Source: Ochotona curzoniae (Eukaryota; Chordata; Mammalia; Lagomorpha; Ochotonidae). Taken from it: a stretch of DNA of 64,000 bases. The stretch is taken from the NCBI RefSeq assembly GCF_017591425.1, contig NW_024466004.1, positions 36,396,501-36,460,500 of the forward strand. The letters are read 5' to 3'. The notes beneath the pieces are model-generated. The model had not been told where the DNA came from and did not search any database. It saw only the letters and a program-made list of their open reading frames with translations. Shown here in pieces: positions 24,765 to 36,420 of the stretch (within the stretch, counting starts at the first letter, position 1; each line of letters begins with the position of its first letter). The position numbers were made by a program, and so were the translations under genes.

Positions 24765-24784
24765 AGAGTCACGTCAACAAAGTC

Positions 24785-24930
24785 CATGTCCTATATCTAC
24801 CATTTGCTTGCTAGATGACTAGGTGGCTTTGAGCAAAATTATCTCAACTTTTTGAGCCTTAGTTTCTTTTTCTGTAAAGCATAATTTAATTGTGCCTACT
24901 TTTTGGTTTCTTTTGACAATAAATAACATG
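24785..24930 (-). repeat. MIR SINE, antisense
   Basis: The + strand reads 'ctagatgactaggtggcttt', 'gagcaaaattatctcaactt' and 'gagccttagtttctttttct', the usual antisense MIR order. Confidence 0.7.
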
Positions 24931-25585
24931 ATAGATGTCAAACATTGAAGAAGTTAATAAAGACGTCAGGCTAAATTTCACTAGCTTCTTTACCAGTGAA
25001 ATTGTTACATGATTACTTAACACAAGGGATTGCATCTTACTGATTGGATGGCAGGATATCAGCACATTCTAAGAACTAATAGGAGCGGGCACGGATGGAC
25101 CTCTCTTGTTAGTATTTATAATACAGCATGATACTGCACTAAAGAGACAAAGAATAAAATTCTCAAATGAAATGTATACTTCAAAAGTGATTATGTTAGA
25201 CAGTGGCATACTCTTGTATATAATACAGATTATATTTTCAAACCATTTATGCAAAGAAGCATCCTCAAACAATGCGAAAATGCTTCATTTTAAGTTAGCC
25301 CCAAATATTATACAGTTATTATGTTGATATAAATAAACATGTATATAGGGGAGAAGCTATCATGGACAGTAAAAACTTGGAGAGACATTCACAAATACTT
25401 ACAATAAGCCTGATGCATCCTATGCCCATGAGGAAAAGATAAATGAATTATCTCTGTCCAGGGACACTACTTTTCTAGTTCACAGCTCTAAATCTCAGGC
25501 CTGGTAAAAGAAACAAGTGAGTATATATTTAAGCCAAGAATTCTGCATCTTGAAACCCAGAAGAAAAGCTTTAGCTTAAATGATG
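24931..25585. other. Unassigned sequence
   Basis: No repeat or gene recognised in these 650 bases. Confidence 0.4.
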
Positions 25586-25690
25586 TTGGGGACATTCCAG
25601 AGTTAACACATTTTTTGAGCAACTACAATGTGCTACTCTGTGTGCCACATACCATTATCTACATAATAAACTTTGAATAAGTGAAAGAAT
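25586..25690 (+). repeat. Short MIR-like fragment
   Basis: 'gagcaactacaatgtgctac', 'tgtgtgccacataccattat' resembles the start of the MIR core. Short and diverged. Confidence 0.45.
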
Positions 25691-26079
25691 TCACCTGTTG
25701 AACACAACTCATGGATAGCATTCATCACTTTTCTACAGGGTAATATACAAGGTCCAGGATAGTGGGAAGAACCAGTTACAGACAATTATCAAAAGAAATC
25801 ATATAGTTCAGAATACTTAGGATAAGAGTCAATGGAGTGACTTGGCATAGAGCAGTTTGTCATGATAGTGTTGGCAGATATACTAATAGGACCTGGATGA
25901 GCCAGGACCCCGGATTGAACTGACTTAAGACAAATCTTAGACAGAGAATGACCAAGATGTTGTGAAAAATGAGGGACAGGTCTTAGTGTATAGATCTTGC
26001 AATAATAGAAGGAAGTAAAACAGTATGCAATACAGTGGGTTCACTTCATTGTACTGGGTACTGGGTTCACAGCACAGAG
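25691..26079. other. Unassigned sequence
   Basis: Nothing recognised. It may include diverged L1, because L1 sequence begins directly after it. Confidence 0.35.
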
Positions 26080-26730
26080 GCCAATTACACTTGCCTGATG
26101 GCTACTGATCCTGAACATCTTTTCATGTGTCTATTGACCTAGCATTTCATCCTTTGAAAAATGCTTACTCATATTCTTAACTAATTTCTTAATTGGATTT
26201 TTTATTTTGTTGCTGAGTTTGTTGAGTCCCTTCTATCTTCTAGATATTAATCCTTTTATCAGATGTATCATTTATAAATATTCTGTCCCCTTCTGTCCCC
26301 TTCAGTTCCTCTTCCCTTTGTTGAGTATTTCCTTTCTTGCGTAGAAACTTTTTAATGTGATGCAATCCCATTTATTTATTCTTGATTTTATTGCCTATGC
26401 TTCTGCAGTCTTATCCAATAAGTCATTGCTTAAGTCAATGCCTTGCCATCTGTCCTCTATGCTTTCCTCCAGTCATTTGGCAGTTTCAGATCTTGGGTTC
26501 ATATCCTTGATCCATTGTTAGTTGATTTTTATAGAGAGTATTAGGGACCGGTCTTGATTTAGGCCTCTGCATGTGTATATCCAATTTTCTCATCACCATT
26601 TGCTGAAGAGACTGTCCTTTATACAGGGAGTGATTTTGGTTCTTTTGTCAGAAATTCATTGGTTACAGATGTGTGGATTAGAAATCTGCTCTTTTGATCC
26701 ACATATCTATCGCTGTCCTCCAAAAATCAA
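26080..26730 (-). repeat. L1 (L1MA-like) ORF2 3' fragment, antisense
   Basis: Conserved antisense L1 words in order: 'gaacatcttttcatgtgtct', 'gatattaatccttttatcag', 'gcgtagaaactttttaatgt', 'tcccatttatttattcttga', 'tttgctgaagagactgtcct'. Diverged and with indels. Confidence 0.85.
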
Positions 26731-27094
26731 AGAAGCAACCAATACTGGTGTGAATTATTGCTTATAGCCTGTGTCCATATTCTGAAGGAACACTGGTCTT
26801 TCAAATTTTTACTTGCTGAAGTCTTTATTTAGTGGAGGGTTAAGTTTGTGATTATAAAGGAAATTGAAAGTATGTCATTGCAAAAATTTTAAGAAAAATA
26901 AGCAAGGAGGGAGAAGAGAGAGACAGTGGGATTTAAGAAGAGAATGGAAGAAGTACCATTATATTCTGAAAACTATCAATGATATACATTAAATCTGTTT
27001 CTTTATATAAATAAAATCATAAAAGTTATATACTGTGCAGTATCATAGTTTCTAAGAAAACAATATGTATACCTCAATTAAAATTTACTGCTAA
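26731..27094. other. Unassigned stretch
   Basis: Purine-rich patch near 26,890-26,950; no gene or repeat assigned. Confidence 0.35.
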
Positions 27095-27421
27095 GGCCTG
27101 GCACTGTGGCCTAGTGGCTAAAGTCCTTGCCTTGAACTCGCCTAGATCCCATACGGGCACTGGTTCTAATCTGGACAGCTCCACTTCCCATCCAGCTCCC
27201 TGTTTGTGGCCTGGGAAAGCAGTCAAGGACAGCCCAAAGCCTTGGGACCTTGCACCTGCGTGGGAGACCTGGAAGAAGCTCCTGGCTCCTGGCTTGGGAT
27301 CACCACAGTACCAGTCATTGCAGTCACTTGTGGAGTAAATCATCAGATGGAAGATCTTCCCTCTGTCTCTCCTCCTCTCTGTGTATCTGACTTTGCAATA
27401 AAAAAATAAATAAATCTTTAT
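27095..27421 (+). mobile_element. CSINE, full length
   Basis: Head 'ggcctggcactgtggcctag', B box 'ggttctaatct' near 27,162, CT region and AATAAA tail. No convincing target-site duplication seen. Confidence 0.88.
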
Positions 27422-27427
27422 TTTTAA

Positions 27428-29330
27428 GTTTACAAATCAAATCCATTACTGCTATTTCATCTCCAAATAACCAGCTTTGGCCAAACAGCTAAGCATGAGG
27501 AGATCACACACGGAATCCATTAGTTTAACTATAGATACAAACGCTGGTCCAAGTGTTGCCTTTCACTCTTTAGGGAAATAAAGGGCACAACTGACCACAA
27601 GAGAAACAGCAGCTTTGGCTTATGAAAACTGACCTAATTGTGAAACACACACATTCAAAATAAATCAGAAGGGCTAAGGTAATACAGCTAACATGACTGT
27701 GTCTTAGGCCAAATTAAAAACACAATGATAGATTTTCTTGCCAATGTGACTAATCTGGTGGCCTTTTAATAAAAAGGTTTAGAGAGCTTTTAAAGTTTTG
27801 AATCAATATTGAGACTTTGCTCTATTTCCTCTACAAGTGATTCTTGTCTATGAAGTGAAAAGGATTATAGATCACTAAATAGTTCCAAAAGTTATGAAAA
27901 CGTTTACTAGTTAAAACAGTGTAACTGTAATCAATGACAGACTAGTTAAATATTAAACCTTCATTCAGGATATTATATAGAAATCCCACATCTCAATTTA
28001 TTTGAACAAAAAAATAGCCTGTCATTTGTGGGGCTATTTATGTTTATGTTTAGTCATTGTCTATACTCCCATTACTTTGGGATCTTTTTGCTTTTTATTT
28101 ATTGAACTTCTTATTTAGTCAGGCATTAATCCTTGCTAATATAATGGAAATTTCAAATATGCTATCTCAAAGTCTTTTTTTTTAAAAGAGAGGGAGTTTG
28201 GGAGAGAAAGGGAAGGAGAGGAGAGGAAAGAAAGGAATATTCTTAGAATTATACCTGTGAACTATACAGAATCTGAAAAAAATTTAACTTTTTTAATTTC
28301 ATAAAAACAAAAAGAGAAAAAGGAAGGTTTGTAATTTAGGAAAACTAATGAGTTCCTATTTGTACAGATAAAACACTGAGTATGTTTTGCTCCATTTTAT
28401 GCCTGTTATGTCAAAAATTTTCTTCCCTCAGATTGAAGTATCACACACACACAGCTCCACCTCTCATAAGTGTCCTACAGCATGATAATTATCTGTGTAA
28501 ATGTGCCACAGTATGATTACTATCGGTTTATGCAAGGGAGATTAGGAGGAGCCTGCCCATCATACCACTTCACTCTGGTTATTCCTAGCCTGGATCTGTG
28601 TACGAGGATCATTAAATTCCTTGTCCTATGTGGTATGAACATATTAAACAAACATACTGATTAAGCTGTGTAAATAAGTCCATTAAATATTATCAAAATT
28701 CCACTGATACTACAGTCCCTCTAACTGCCTGCTGAGCTATCTGAGATTAAAATCTATAAACTCCTAAACTTTAACTTCCTGTTAATTATTATAATCGGTT
28801 CACTTGATATGTAGTAAGCACTCAATGAACATTCGATAAAGGGAGAATAAGAGAGAAATGGGAAGAGGGAAGGAGAGAAGGAAGAAAAATTACAATCTTG
28901 GGTGTATATATGATCATGGAGAACATGACAAAAAACATCAAAGATACTAGCACTAGAAAATATGTATTTTATAATTATCCAATCTGGAAGAGTGGCACCT
29001 GAGGCTAAAATCAAGCAATAGAAGAATATGTCTGATTGAGATGAGGAAGATGGAGCATAAGAGGCAGAGTTGAAAGGTGTAAAAGTGGACAATGGATGAG
29101 TGAAAACAGAAATAAAAGTAGTATATTAAGTATCTCACACTATTTTCAGGTAGATAGGGAAGATTCATAACAATCACACATTCAAGTGAGAGAGAGAGAG
29201 AAACGAAGTCTATAACTCCTGTCACTCACAGAAAGTTTTGATTTAATATTGAAGATCATCTGTAATTCTGTTACAATTAATACTTTGATGAATCAAAATA
29301 TTGAGAAAGCAACAGAGCTGCTTCTCGTTA
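27428..29330. other. Unassigned sequence, 1.9 kb
   Basis: Holds a purine-rich GGGAGAG-type run at 28187-28237 and a short GA run at 29187-29202. The overlapping antisense frames at 28754-29225 match no protein family I recognise. Confidence 0.4.
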
Positions 29331-29344
29331 AAAATTAATTTATC

Positions 29345-29667
29345 GGGCCCGGTGCGGTGGCGCAGTGGTTAAGGTCCTCGCTTTGCGTGCCCGGGATCCC
29401 ACATGGGCGCTGGTTCTAATCCCGGCAGCCCTGCATCCCTTCCAGCTCCCTGCCTGTGGCCCGGGAAAGCAGTCCAGGAAGGCCCAAAGCTTGGGACCCT
29501 GCACCTGTGTGGGAGACCCGCAAGAGGCTCCTGGCTTCGGATCAGCATAGCATCGGCCATTGCGCTCACTTGGGGAGTGAATCATCGGACGGAAGATCTT
29601 CCTCTCTGTCTCTCCTCTCTGTATATCTGCCTTTCCAATAAAAATAAAATAAAAATAAATCTTTAAA
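29345..29667 (+). mobile_element. Young CpG-rich CSINE with target-site duplication
   Basis: Close in sequence to the copies at 2026 and 24434. Duplications at 29331-29344 (aaaattaatttatc) and 29668-29681 (aaaatcaatttatc) differ at one base. A and B boxes are intact. Confidence 0.93.
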
Positions 29668-29681
29668 AAAATCAATTTATC

Positions 29682-30283
29682 AATAAATTTCAAAGAGAAA
29701 GAGAAAAATCTCCACATGCTCAGTGCAAAAGCCACTTCTAAAACACTTTTATCATTAACTTACAACAATGAAATTGTGTTTCCATTTGAATTAAATAAAC
29801 CAATGAAAAATAGCTTAGCACAATTTACAATAGATAAGAGATGAACTCTGGGGCTTCTTGGACATGTAATCTAGGTATTAGAAAAGCAGATCATCTTTGT
29901 TATTTCCTTTAAATCTAGTGTGCATTTTGATTAGCGGATGTTTATAAGGGAAACTCATAACAGATAAAGGAGACTTTAAATTTCTAGAATTTTTTTTGAG
30001 ATTGACATGAAGGTAGAAAAACATCAGAAAGGTTTGAGTATGGCATTGTTGGAAATTGAAGAAATGTTAACAATATATTTTGGAGAATTTTGAGTGATTA
30101 TTTTTTTTTTGAACTTCAAATTTGATTTTAATTTGTGATAGATAACTCATTTTCTCACACTGAGAAAAAAAAGTTATGGTTCCAAGTACCTAATTTGTGA
30201 TGGTGTCATTTGCATAGTCATTGTTAAATTTCTTCCATAAATAAAAACCTCAAAATAATGTTCTAGGTAAAAACTTCTCCTTT
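29682..30283. other. Unassigned AT-rich stretch
   Basis: No gene or repeat recognised; T run near 30,098-30,110. Confidence 0.4.
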
Positions 30284-30297
30284 GAAAATGGAAGTCA

Positions 30298-30626
30298 GGG
30301 CCCAGTGTGACAGCTCAATGGCTAAATTCTTACTTTGCATGAGCCAGGAAGCCATATGGGTGCTGGTTTGTGTCTCAGCTGCTATATTTCCCATCCATCT
30401 CCCTGCTTGTGGCTTGAGAAAGCAGTCAAGGATGGCCCAAAGCCCTTCGGATCCTACACCCTACCAAAAGAGGCTTCTGGCTCCTGGCTTTGGGTTGGCT
30501 CATCACCAGCCTTTGTGGCCATTTGGGGAGCAAACCAGTGCGCAGAGATTTTTCTATGTTTCCCCTTCTCTCTGTAAATCTGACTTTCCAATAAAAATAA
30601 ATGAATCTTAAAAAAAAAGAAAGAAA
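30298..30626 (+). mobile_element. CSINE with GAAA-type tail
   Basis: Complete CSINE whose tail ends in AAAG/AAAGA repeats. A partial duplication 'gaaaatgga' at 30284-30292 and 30627-30635 is likely the remnant of the target site. Confidence 0.87.
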
Positions 30627-30635
30627 GAAAATGGA

Positions 30636-31819
30636 CAAGCATGTCTAATAAAAATGAGTTCATGCTTTTAACTTATTTTGTGTCTTTTAAGAATTCCTCC
30701 AAATATTTACAGCTTCTTTGATAAAATAAAGAATGAACATGCTTTTAGAAAAATATCAAAGAACTGGTATTTCCTTTGCAGAGCAGCTTATTCAAGTTCA
30801 ATAATCTGAGTGATTCTTTTTCTTAAGTCAAGATCAGGAAAAACAACCAGAAAAAGAAATGGCCAAGACTTGGGGCAGATGTTAATATATAGACAGTATA
30901 GAAAAGAGAGAACTCAACTGTGCTTTTCATTTCTTCATCAATAAAAATGATATTTGAATTGAATTCATAAAGTAAATGTTGTTAAAAGGTGTAGAAGAAC
31001 AACTGCAGTGAAGTGATTATTCAGAAAATACTTTCTTTTAAAAATGTCTTTAAAACTCAAGGCACACATGTATTGCAACCAAGAGTACTAGGCTTCTCAG
31101 ACATATTCACCTCTGCAGGTAAACTTTGAAGTTCATGATAAAGGGTCCAGGTACCAGTAGTAGAAAAAATGCTGTCATGATTTTTTAAAAAGTCACATTT
31201 TACAGGATAATATTAGAAACACAAATTAATGAACTTGAGATCAATGCCTGGCAAAATTCTAGCATGTTATTAAGCAGAGTGCAATTAAGAAAGCGTGTGA
31301 CCAACCTGCTGCAAGCTGGAATACAGTGGAAGGAGGAAGGAATACAATGCAGCCTAGTGAGTCATTCTGAAAACAATGAATGCAAAACACAGGTAGAATC
31401 AGCAAAGCATTCTGACAAGAGGTGAGGAAAGAAAACAGGAGATCATCCAAAGGAACAGCCATGAAATGGTGAAGAGGCTAAAGCTGACAACAGATGGAAA
31501 AAAAAATGCTAACAAGAGATCTGAGTTAGGGTAAAGCCAGCGGAGCTGCAAGGACTAGGTCTGGCAGACCAAGGTAGGGTTTACCACAGTAAACTGTCTC
31601 CTTAGGGTCCAGTGCCATTGGAATCCTCTGACTAAGGCCTGCTTCCAGGCTGCCCAGGACCATCTGCTTCCTAAAGGCCAAACACCTGGGATCTGATCCT
31701 CCCACTCATTTCCAATTCAGAGCACCACCCCAGGCTTTTGTGTATTTGTGTAGGAAACACACACACTTCAAAAAGAGAAAGAATGTAATCCTATACAGGG
31801 ATTGTTTACAAGCTTTGCA
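30636..31819. other. Unassigned sequence
   Basis: No repeat or coding region recognised in 1.2 kb. Acceptable gene-like frames are absent. Confidence 0.4.
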
Positions 31820-32140
31820 ATATTCTGTGTGCTTGTGTCCCACTGAAAGTTGAGTGCTGAAATCCTAACCCCTGAGCAAGAGAGACAAGGAGGTGGAGAC
31901 TGTGAGGTGACTAGGTCACGGGGAGAGCCTTGGTGAACGGGATTAGTGACCTCATTAGAGAGACTGCTTGTCACTTCTGCCATGTGAGGACACAGCGAAC
32001 ACACATCCTCAATTCCCACAATGTGGATTTTCCTCAGGAAGACCACCAAGTGGCACTGGACTATTCCAGCTTCTGTTGTTTGGAAGCCGCTCTATCTACG
32101 GGGCTGTTTTATAGCAGTTGGAAGAGACTAAGATACGCTG
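31820..32140 (+). repeat. MaLR-type LTR relic
   Basis: Reads in the order of a MST/MLT-type LTR: 'ttgtgtcccactgaaagttg', 'tgctgaaatcctaacccctg', 'gtgactaggtcacggggaga', 'cttctgccatgtgaggacac', 'ttttatagcagttggaagag'. No internal region seen, so a solo LTR or fragment. Confidence 0.65.
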
Positions 32141-33344
32141 CCCCAGGAAAGCCCTGCTTTTCACAATCACCAGACATCAGGCACTCACACAGGAAATACA
32201 CTTTGCTTTCCTAAACATTTACTGTAGGCAGAAAATGTGAGTTGCAGAGGAAGTGCTGCCTGGCTAAAGGCTATTATTTCCTGTAACTTAACGAAGTGAC
32301 AAAAAAGCAGAGTAACACATTTTTCTCAATTAATTACAAGGAATATTGCTTATCATTTTCAGCCGTACTTTATAAAATAATGATTTGCTGCCAATGAGCT
32401 ATCTGGGTAGGAGGTTTTCAACTATTACAGCATCTACTTCCTGTATTCAAGCAATTCTTCATTAGAAGAGCCTCATTAGTTCAGTAATACAAAGCAAAAA
32501 TTTGTATTTCCACTATGAAAGACTTGAATAGCCTGTTTTATATTTATGATAAATGCTTTTCTTTCTGACAACGATGTGATTCATTCTGTTCTTAGGTAAT
32601 CATTCCTCGGATTGAATTTCCTGTTTACTGTCATGTGGTTTTTTTTTTTTCTTTCATTCAGGGTTAGTAATACACTGAATTTCTTTTTCTCCACAGGAAA
32701 TCTCTTGAATTATATCACTTTTTAATTGACATTTCTTGCTATTTTACTAATTTCAGAAATGTGCAGTCATTAATCATTAGAATCAATTGACCAGTTGATG
32801 ACTGTAAGATGTTTATTCATGAACTCAGTTTCACTGTCTCTCTTTTTCCCTCTTTCCTTTTCTTTTTCCTCCCTGATCTCTCTCATCACTAATTTTGACA
32901 CATTTTATTACTTAAAATTATTTTGTATGGCAATAATAGAAAGCACATTGCGTGCAACTTGAGTAGACAGGAGTTTATTTTTCTCACACATGAAATCCAG
33001 AGGTTGGAAATGAAGGGCACCTGGCAACTCAGTGATGTCACCAATTGTCAAGATCTTTATCCTGTAAACTTGTACCCTCATGATTATTGTCCCTTAACCG
33101 TTCCACCTTTGGGCAAGAATAGAGGGGAAGAATGGCCAAAGTCAGTACCCATTAAAAAAATTCATGTATCATTGGCCCTAATTAGGTTACAGTGACACTG
33201 AATTGGGTTCCAGCCACTGAAAGATGGCTAGCAAGGAAAGGGTATGTATGAAACTGAGTCAATCAAGAAATACCAACTGCTGGCATCTACATTCTTCTAA
33301 CACATCCTACATGTAGCAAGAGACACTTCCTAACAGGTTTCACA
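32141..33344. other. Mostly unassigned; possible MER-type relic at 32925-33235
   Basis: The stretch from 'acttgagtagacaggagttt' (32958) to about 33,235 has the feel of an ancient MER repeat, but no family can be named. The rest shows nothing. Confidence 0.3.
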
Positions 33345-33550
33345 TGTTCGGCATGTACCACGCATCATAAAAAGTACATCATACTCATTATCTCACTTCA
33401 GCCCAATATTAAAAACATCAACACTGTCATTACGAATTTTATTCTCATTTTAAAGATGAAAAAAGGAGAGAGGCTTGGGTAGCATAAGCTTACAGAGCCA
33501 ATGAATAGCAGGGTACACATCTAGTTCACTCTACATCCTGTGTACTTAAT
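33345..33550 (+). repeat. MIR SINE
   Basis: Contains 'cattatctcacttcagccca', 'ttctcattttaaagatgaaa', 'cttacagagccaatgaatag' and 'cagggtacacatctagttca', in MIR order. Confidence 0.7.
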
Positions 33551-34721
33551 ATCACTGATTTGAAATAATAGATTGAAATATGAGCTTGGAGAGTATTTTT
33601 CCCAGAAGACAAAAAATGTAAAATTCTTTCATGGTAACACACTCAAGCTGTCCTGATCCTAAGCTTTTTAAAAGGAAGTAAATGTGTAAGAGGAGATGTA
33701 AGGACGAGAAAGGAATTAGAAATGCTTCCACAATCAACAATTACAGTCCTTGCCACCTGCCCCACATCTCTTTGACAGAAGAGACCAAGGCCTTGAGTAA
33801 TGAACACTGAGGCTGAGACATGCTACCCGACTTTGACTCTAGACTTTAGCACTTACAGCTATGTGAATTTCAGCAGATACATATTTAGCACCTGACTCTC
33901 TAAATGTAATTCTGACATGTATACGCATTGGTATTTTCCCTTACATTCCTAGATAGAACAATAGTGAAAAAGTTCTTTGTATGTATGTTGCAATTTCACA
34001 TACATAATGACTACTTTGCGAAATCAGATAATATAAATCTGGATTTACATGGTTGAAAAATGTTGCCTCAATCATTTGTGCTGTTCACAATATAACAGCT
34101 ATAAACTCAAAGCATTTTAATTTTAGTCTGATTAACATGGACCGTCTAAACAAACAACAAAGAAATAACTCAGATACTAATTTCCACGGTGTAAGTCTTT
34201 CTACTACAGCCACTTGCAAGCTGCCAAGATTCCGTTGCTGCTGTGGAGCTGGGAAGACATCTGCAGTAACTAGCACATCATTTTGTGGTATTTCTACCTT
34301 GTAGAGAAAATAGAGGAAAAACACTTCAAGATGATAGTAAGATAATGGGGAATTTTTGAGTTTTGAATTTCACGTATGTTTTTAATAGAATGTATTTAGC
34401 TTGTAGAAACTTGAGACAATTTTTAATATTGGTTAAGTTTAATGGCTGACTCCAAGCCTTTTGACAATGTCACAGTTGGTTCCCACAATCTATTGTATGA
34501 ACCACAATACACAATTTAACTTCTTTGAAGTGATATTTTAGAGAAAGGACTTTGTAATTGGTGACCTGTAATGTGAGTGCAACCTCAGTAACAGCAACAA
34601 ATGTAGCAAGAGAAAGTAAAAAGTGTTTCCTGGGGGGAAAAACTAGTGTCACATATTACTAGTGTGAACAACTAGAGTATAAATGAAGGAAATGAAATGA
34701 ATCTGGGGTCTATGGAAGAGT
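33551..34721. other. Unassigned sequence
   Basis: Nothing assigned. Opposed short frames at 34,053-34,324 overlap each other and lack splice or start context. Confidence 0.4.
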
Positions 34722-35095
34722 GAAAATATGGCCACAGTTCCTGGCATCTCCTCAGCCATGTGGACTGGCCGGTGACTTGCTTGGACCAGAAGAAAGTTCA
34801 TGTGAGTTCTAAGCTCAGTCTTGAGAGGCTGGTTTCACGTCCGAGCCCTGCTCCTGAGATCCCAGGGCTGCTGCATAAAGGAGCCTGCGTTAGCTGCTTG
34901 GAGCAGAGAGATTTGGGTATTACAGGCATTGTTAGTGAGACCCCAATTAACTCAGCAGCCAGATGCAGATGCTTGAGGGAGCCCCAGTAAAGACCAGTCA
35001 AGCCTTCCCAGCTCACCACAATCCAACCACTGACCCTCAAATTTATGAGCCAAACAAATGGCAGTTGCTTTGAGTCACTAAGAATGATTTAAGGC
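34722..35095 (+). repeat. MLT1-like (MaLR) LTR relic
   Basis: Shows the MLT1 order: 'catgtggactggccggtgac' near the 5' side, 'taaagaccagtcaagccttc', and the 3' end 'atgagccaaacaaatggcag' plus 'tttgagtcactaaga'. Old and diverged; 76-80 aa frames within it are incidental. Confidence 0.65.
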
Positions 35096-35539
35096 AGAGT
35101 AAGACTCAATATATTCCTATAATGGTCAAGGGAGTATATTAGGTTCTTCCTGGTATTTAATCTTAATTCATTTTAATAAGATCCCTGCAATTTGGTACAT
35201 TTTAATGAAAACCCTCATTTATTTATAAAATGAAATAATAATGCCCCTGCCTACCTGGGAGCCTCCAGAAAGTTAGCTGGGAAATGAGTCTTGGGAAAAA
35301 CCCGTGTGAAGATTTCACAGCTGTGCTGGAATGAGCTTACCTTTCCCTGCCATTTTTCTACAAACTTCATGACACCGTTTCATGAATATGTGGTCTCTTG
35401 AACTTTTTCTATTTAGATTTTGCCGTAACATGTTGGCATCAGTGTCTCAATGATTTTGTTTTGTTTTAAACCAACTTCTCTGTTTTGATACTCAGAATCC
35501 CTCTCTTGACCCCTCTCCTCTTGTTCCTCCCCCACCGCC
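35096..35539. other. Unassigned sequence upstream of the CpG-rich segment
   Basis: No repeat seen. Base composition rises to CT-rich after 35,490, just before the CpG-rich segment. Confidence 0.4.
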
Positions 35540-36420
35540 CATGAAGAGACTTGTCCTCCAGCTGAACCTGCCCTCAGGGTCTGGAACTGGGGATCTCAGG
35601 GGCAGGGAGGTTCCAGAAGAGGGGCCTCAAGCCCTCCTGACCGCCGGAGCTGCAAGAAGTGCAGCTCCCCACGGGCCTCCTCCGCTCTCTCTCCCACAGC
35701 TTGAGAAACCGCGCAGGACCATGCTGACCCCAAGCGCCCACAAAGCCCTGCCCAGCTGCAGCATTACCTACCAGAATGACTTTTTCAAGGTGGGCACCCT
35801 AGGCCCACGGTTGGAGGGGCTAGCGGGACCCTGGGGCCGGGGGACAGGCTGCCAAGCCCAGGTGCCCAGTGGGCCGGGAACCAGCTTCCAGCCCTCCTGG
35901 GGGACCAGGGCATTGGAGCTCCTTTGCCAGGACGCCCGTGTGATATTCTTACCTCGACTTTCTCGCGGCTCGACTGCAGGGCAAGGCGGGGTGGGAATGA
36001 GCAGATGGACAGGGGAGGGTCCAGGGTCTGCCCGGAAGTCCTCCCTACCTCACTGCCTCGTTCTTCCGCAAAGCTCCCTCACCCAGGACAGGAGCAGGCA
36101 GGGCAGGCAGAGCAGACAGGAACAAGCACCGAGAGAGCGGCTAGGGCTCCCAATATTTCAGCCCATGACCAAAGAGCATTTGGGAAGGATGGCTTTAAGC
36201 GATGCGACGGTGGGTCGGTAAGGACAAGGCTGCCGGTCTCTCATGGTGCCCCAGGGTCCCCCGGGGCCCCGGGCTTTCCCGCCCAGCGCCCGCCCTGCCC
36301 TAGCTGGGCTGTGCTAGAGTCTCTGGACATGTAGGCCATCAGCTGAGCACCGTGCAAGCCTAGCCGGGCTGCCCTCAGCTTGCCTGCGCTCCTCAGCGTC
36401 CCAGCCCAGTGCCTCAGACG
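35540..36420. promoter_or_regulatory. CpG-rich segment (possible CpG island)
   Basis: The only long stretch with frequent CpG in an otherwise CpG-poor window that is not a young repeat. Clusters lie at 35,640-35,760, 35,930-36,000 and 36,120-36,300. No SINE, LINE or LTR wording was recognised in it. It could be a promoter-associated island for a gene running out of the window, or a single-copy exon neighbourhood. The frame 35541-36221 (226 codons, +) runs through it, but its length may simply reflect GC richness. Confidence 0.5.
35700..35789 (+). CDS. Candidate coding exon (unidentified gene)
   Basis: A polypyrimidine tract ending CTCTCTCCCACAG precedes 35700, an ATG in good Kozak context (ACCATGC) lies at 35721, and the segment ends in AAG at 35789 followed by GTGGGC, a plausible 5' splice site. 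The coding part would be 23 codons in one frame, beginning MLTPSAHKALPS and ending YQNDFFK. The frame stays open beyond both ends, so the boundaries rest only on the splice-like signals. I do not recognise the protein. It lies in the CpG-rich segment. It could be a real 5' coding exon, or GC-rich DNA with accidental splice motifs. Confidence 0.3.

Noticed and set aside
24401..24814. 137-codon frame
   Set aside because: It is a read-through of a young CSINE; near-identical peptides occur at each young CSINE (2045, 10422, 29403).
29340..29735. 131-codon antisense frame
   Set aside because: Antisense translation of a CSINE and its tail.
35541..36221. 226-codon open frame as a complete gene
   Set aside because: GC-rich DNA keeps frames open by chance, and low-complexity Gly/Pro/Arg-rich translation matches no family. 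Only the short splice-flanked part is kept, as a low-confidence exon.
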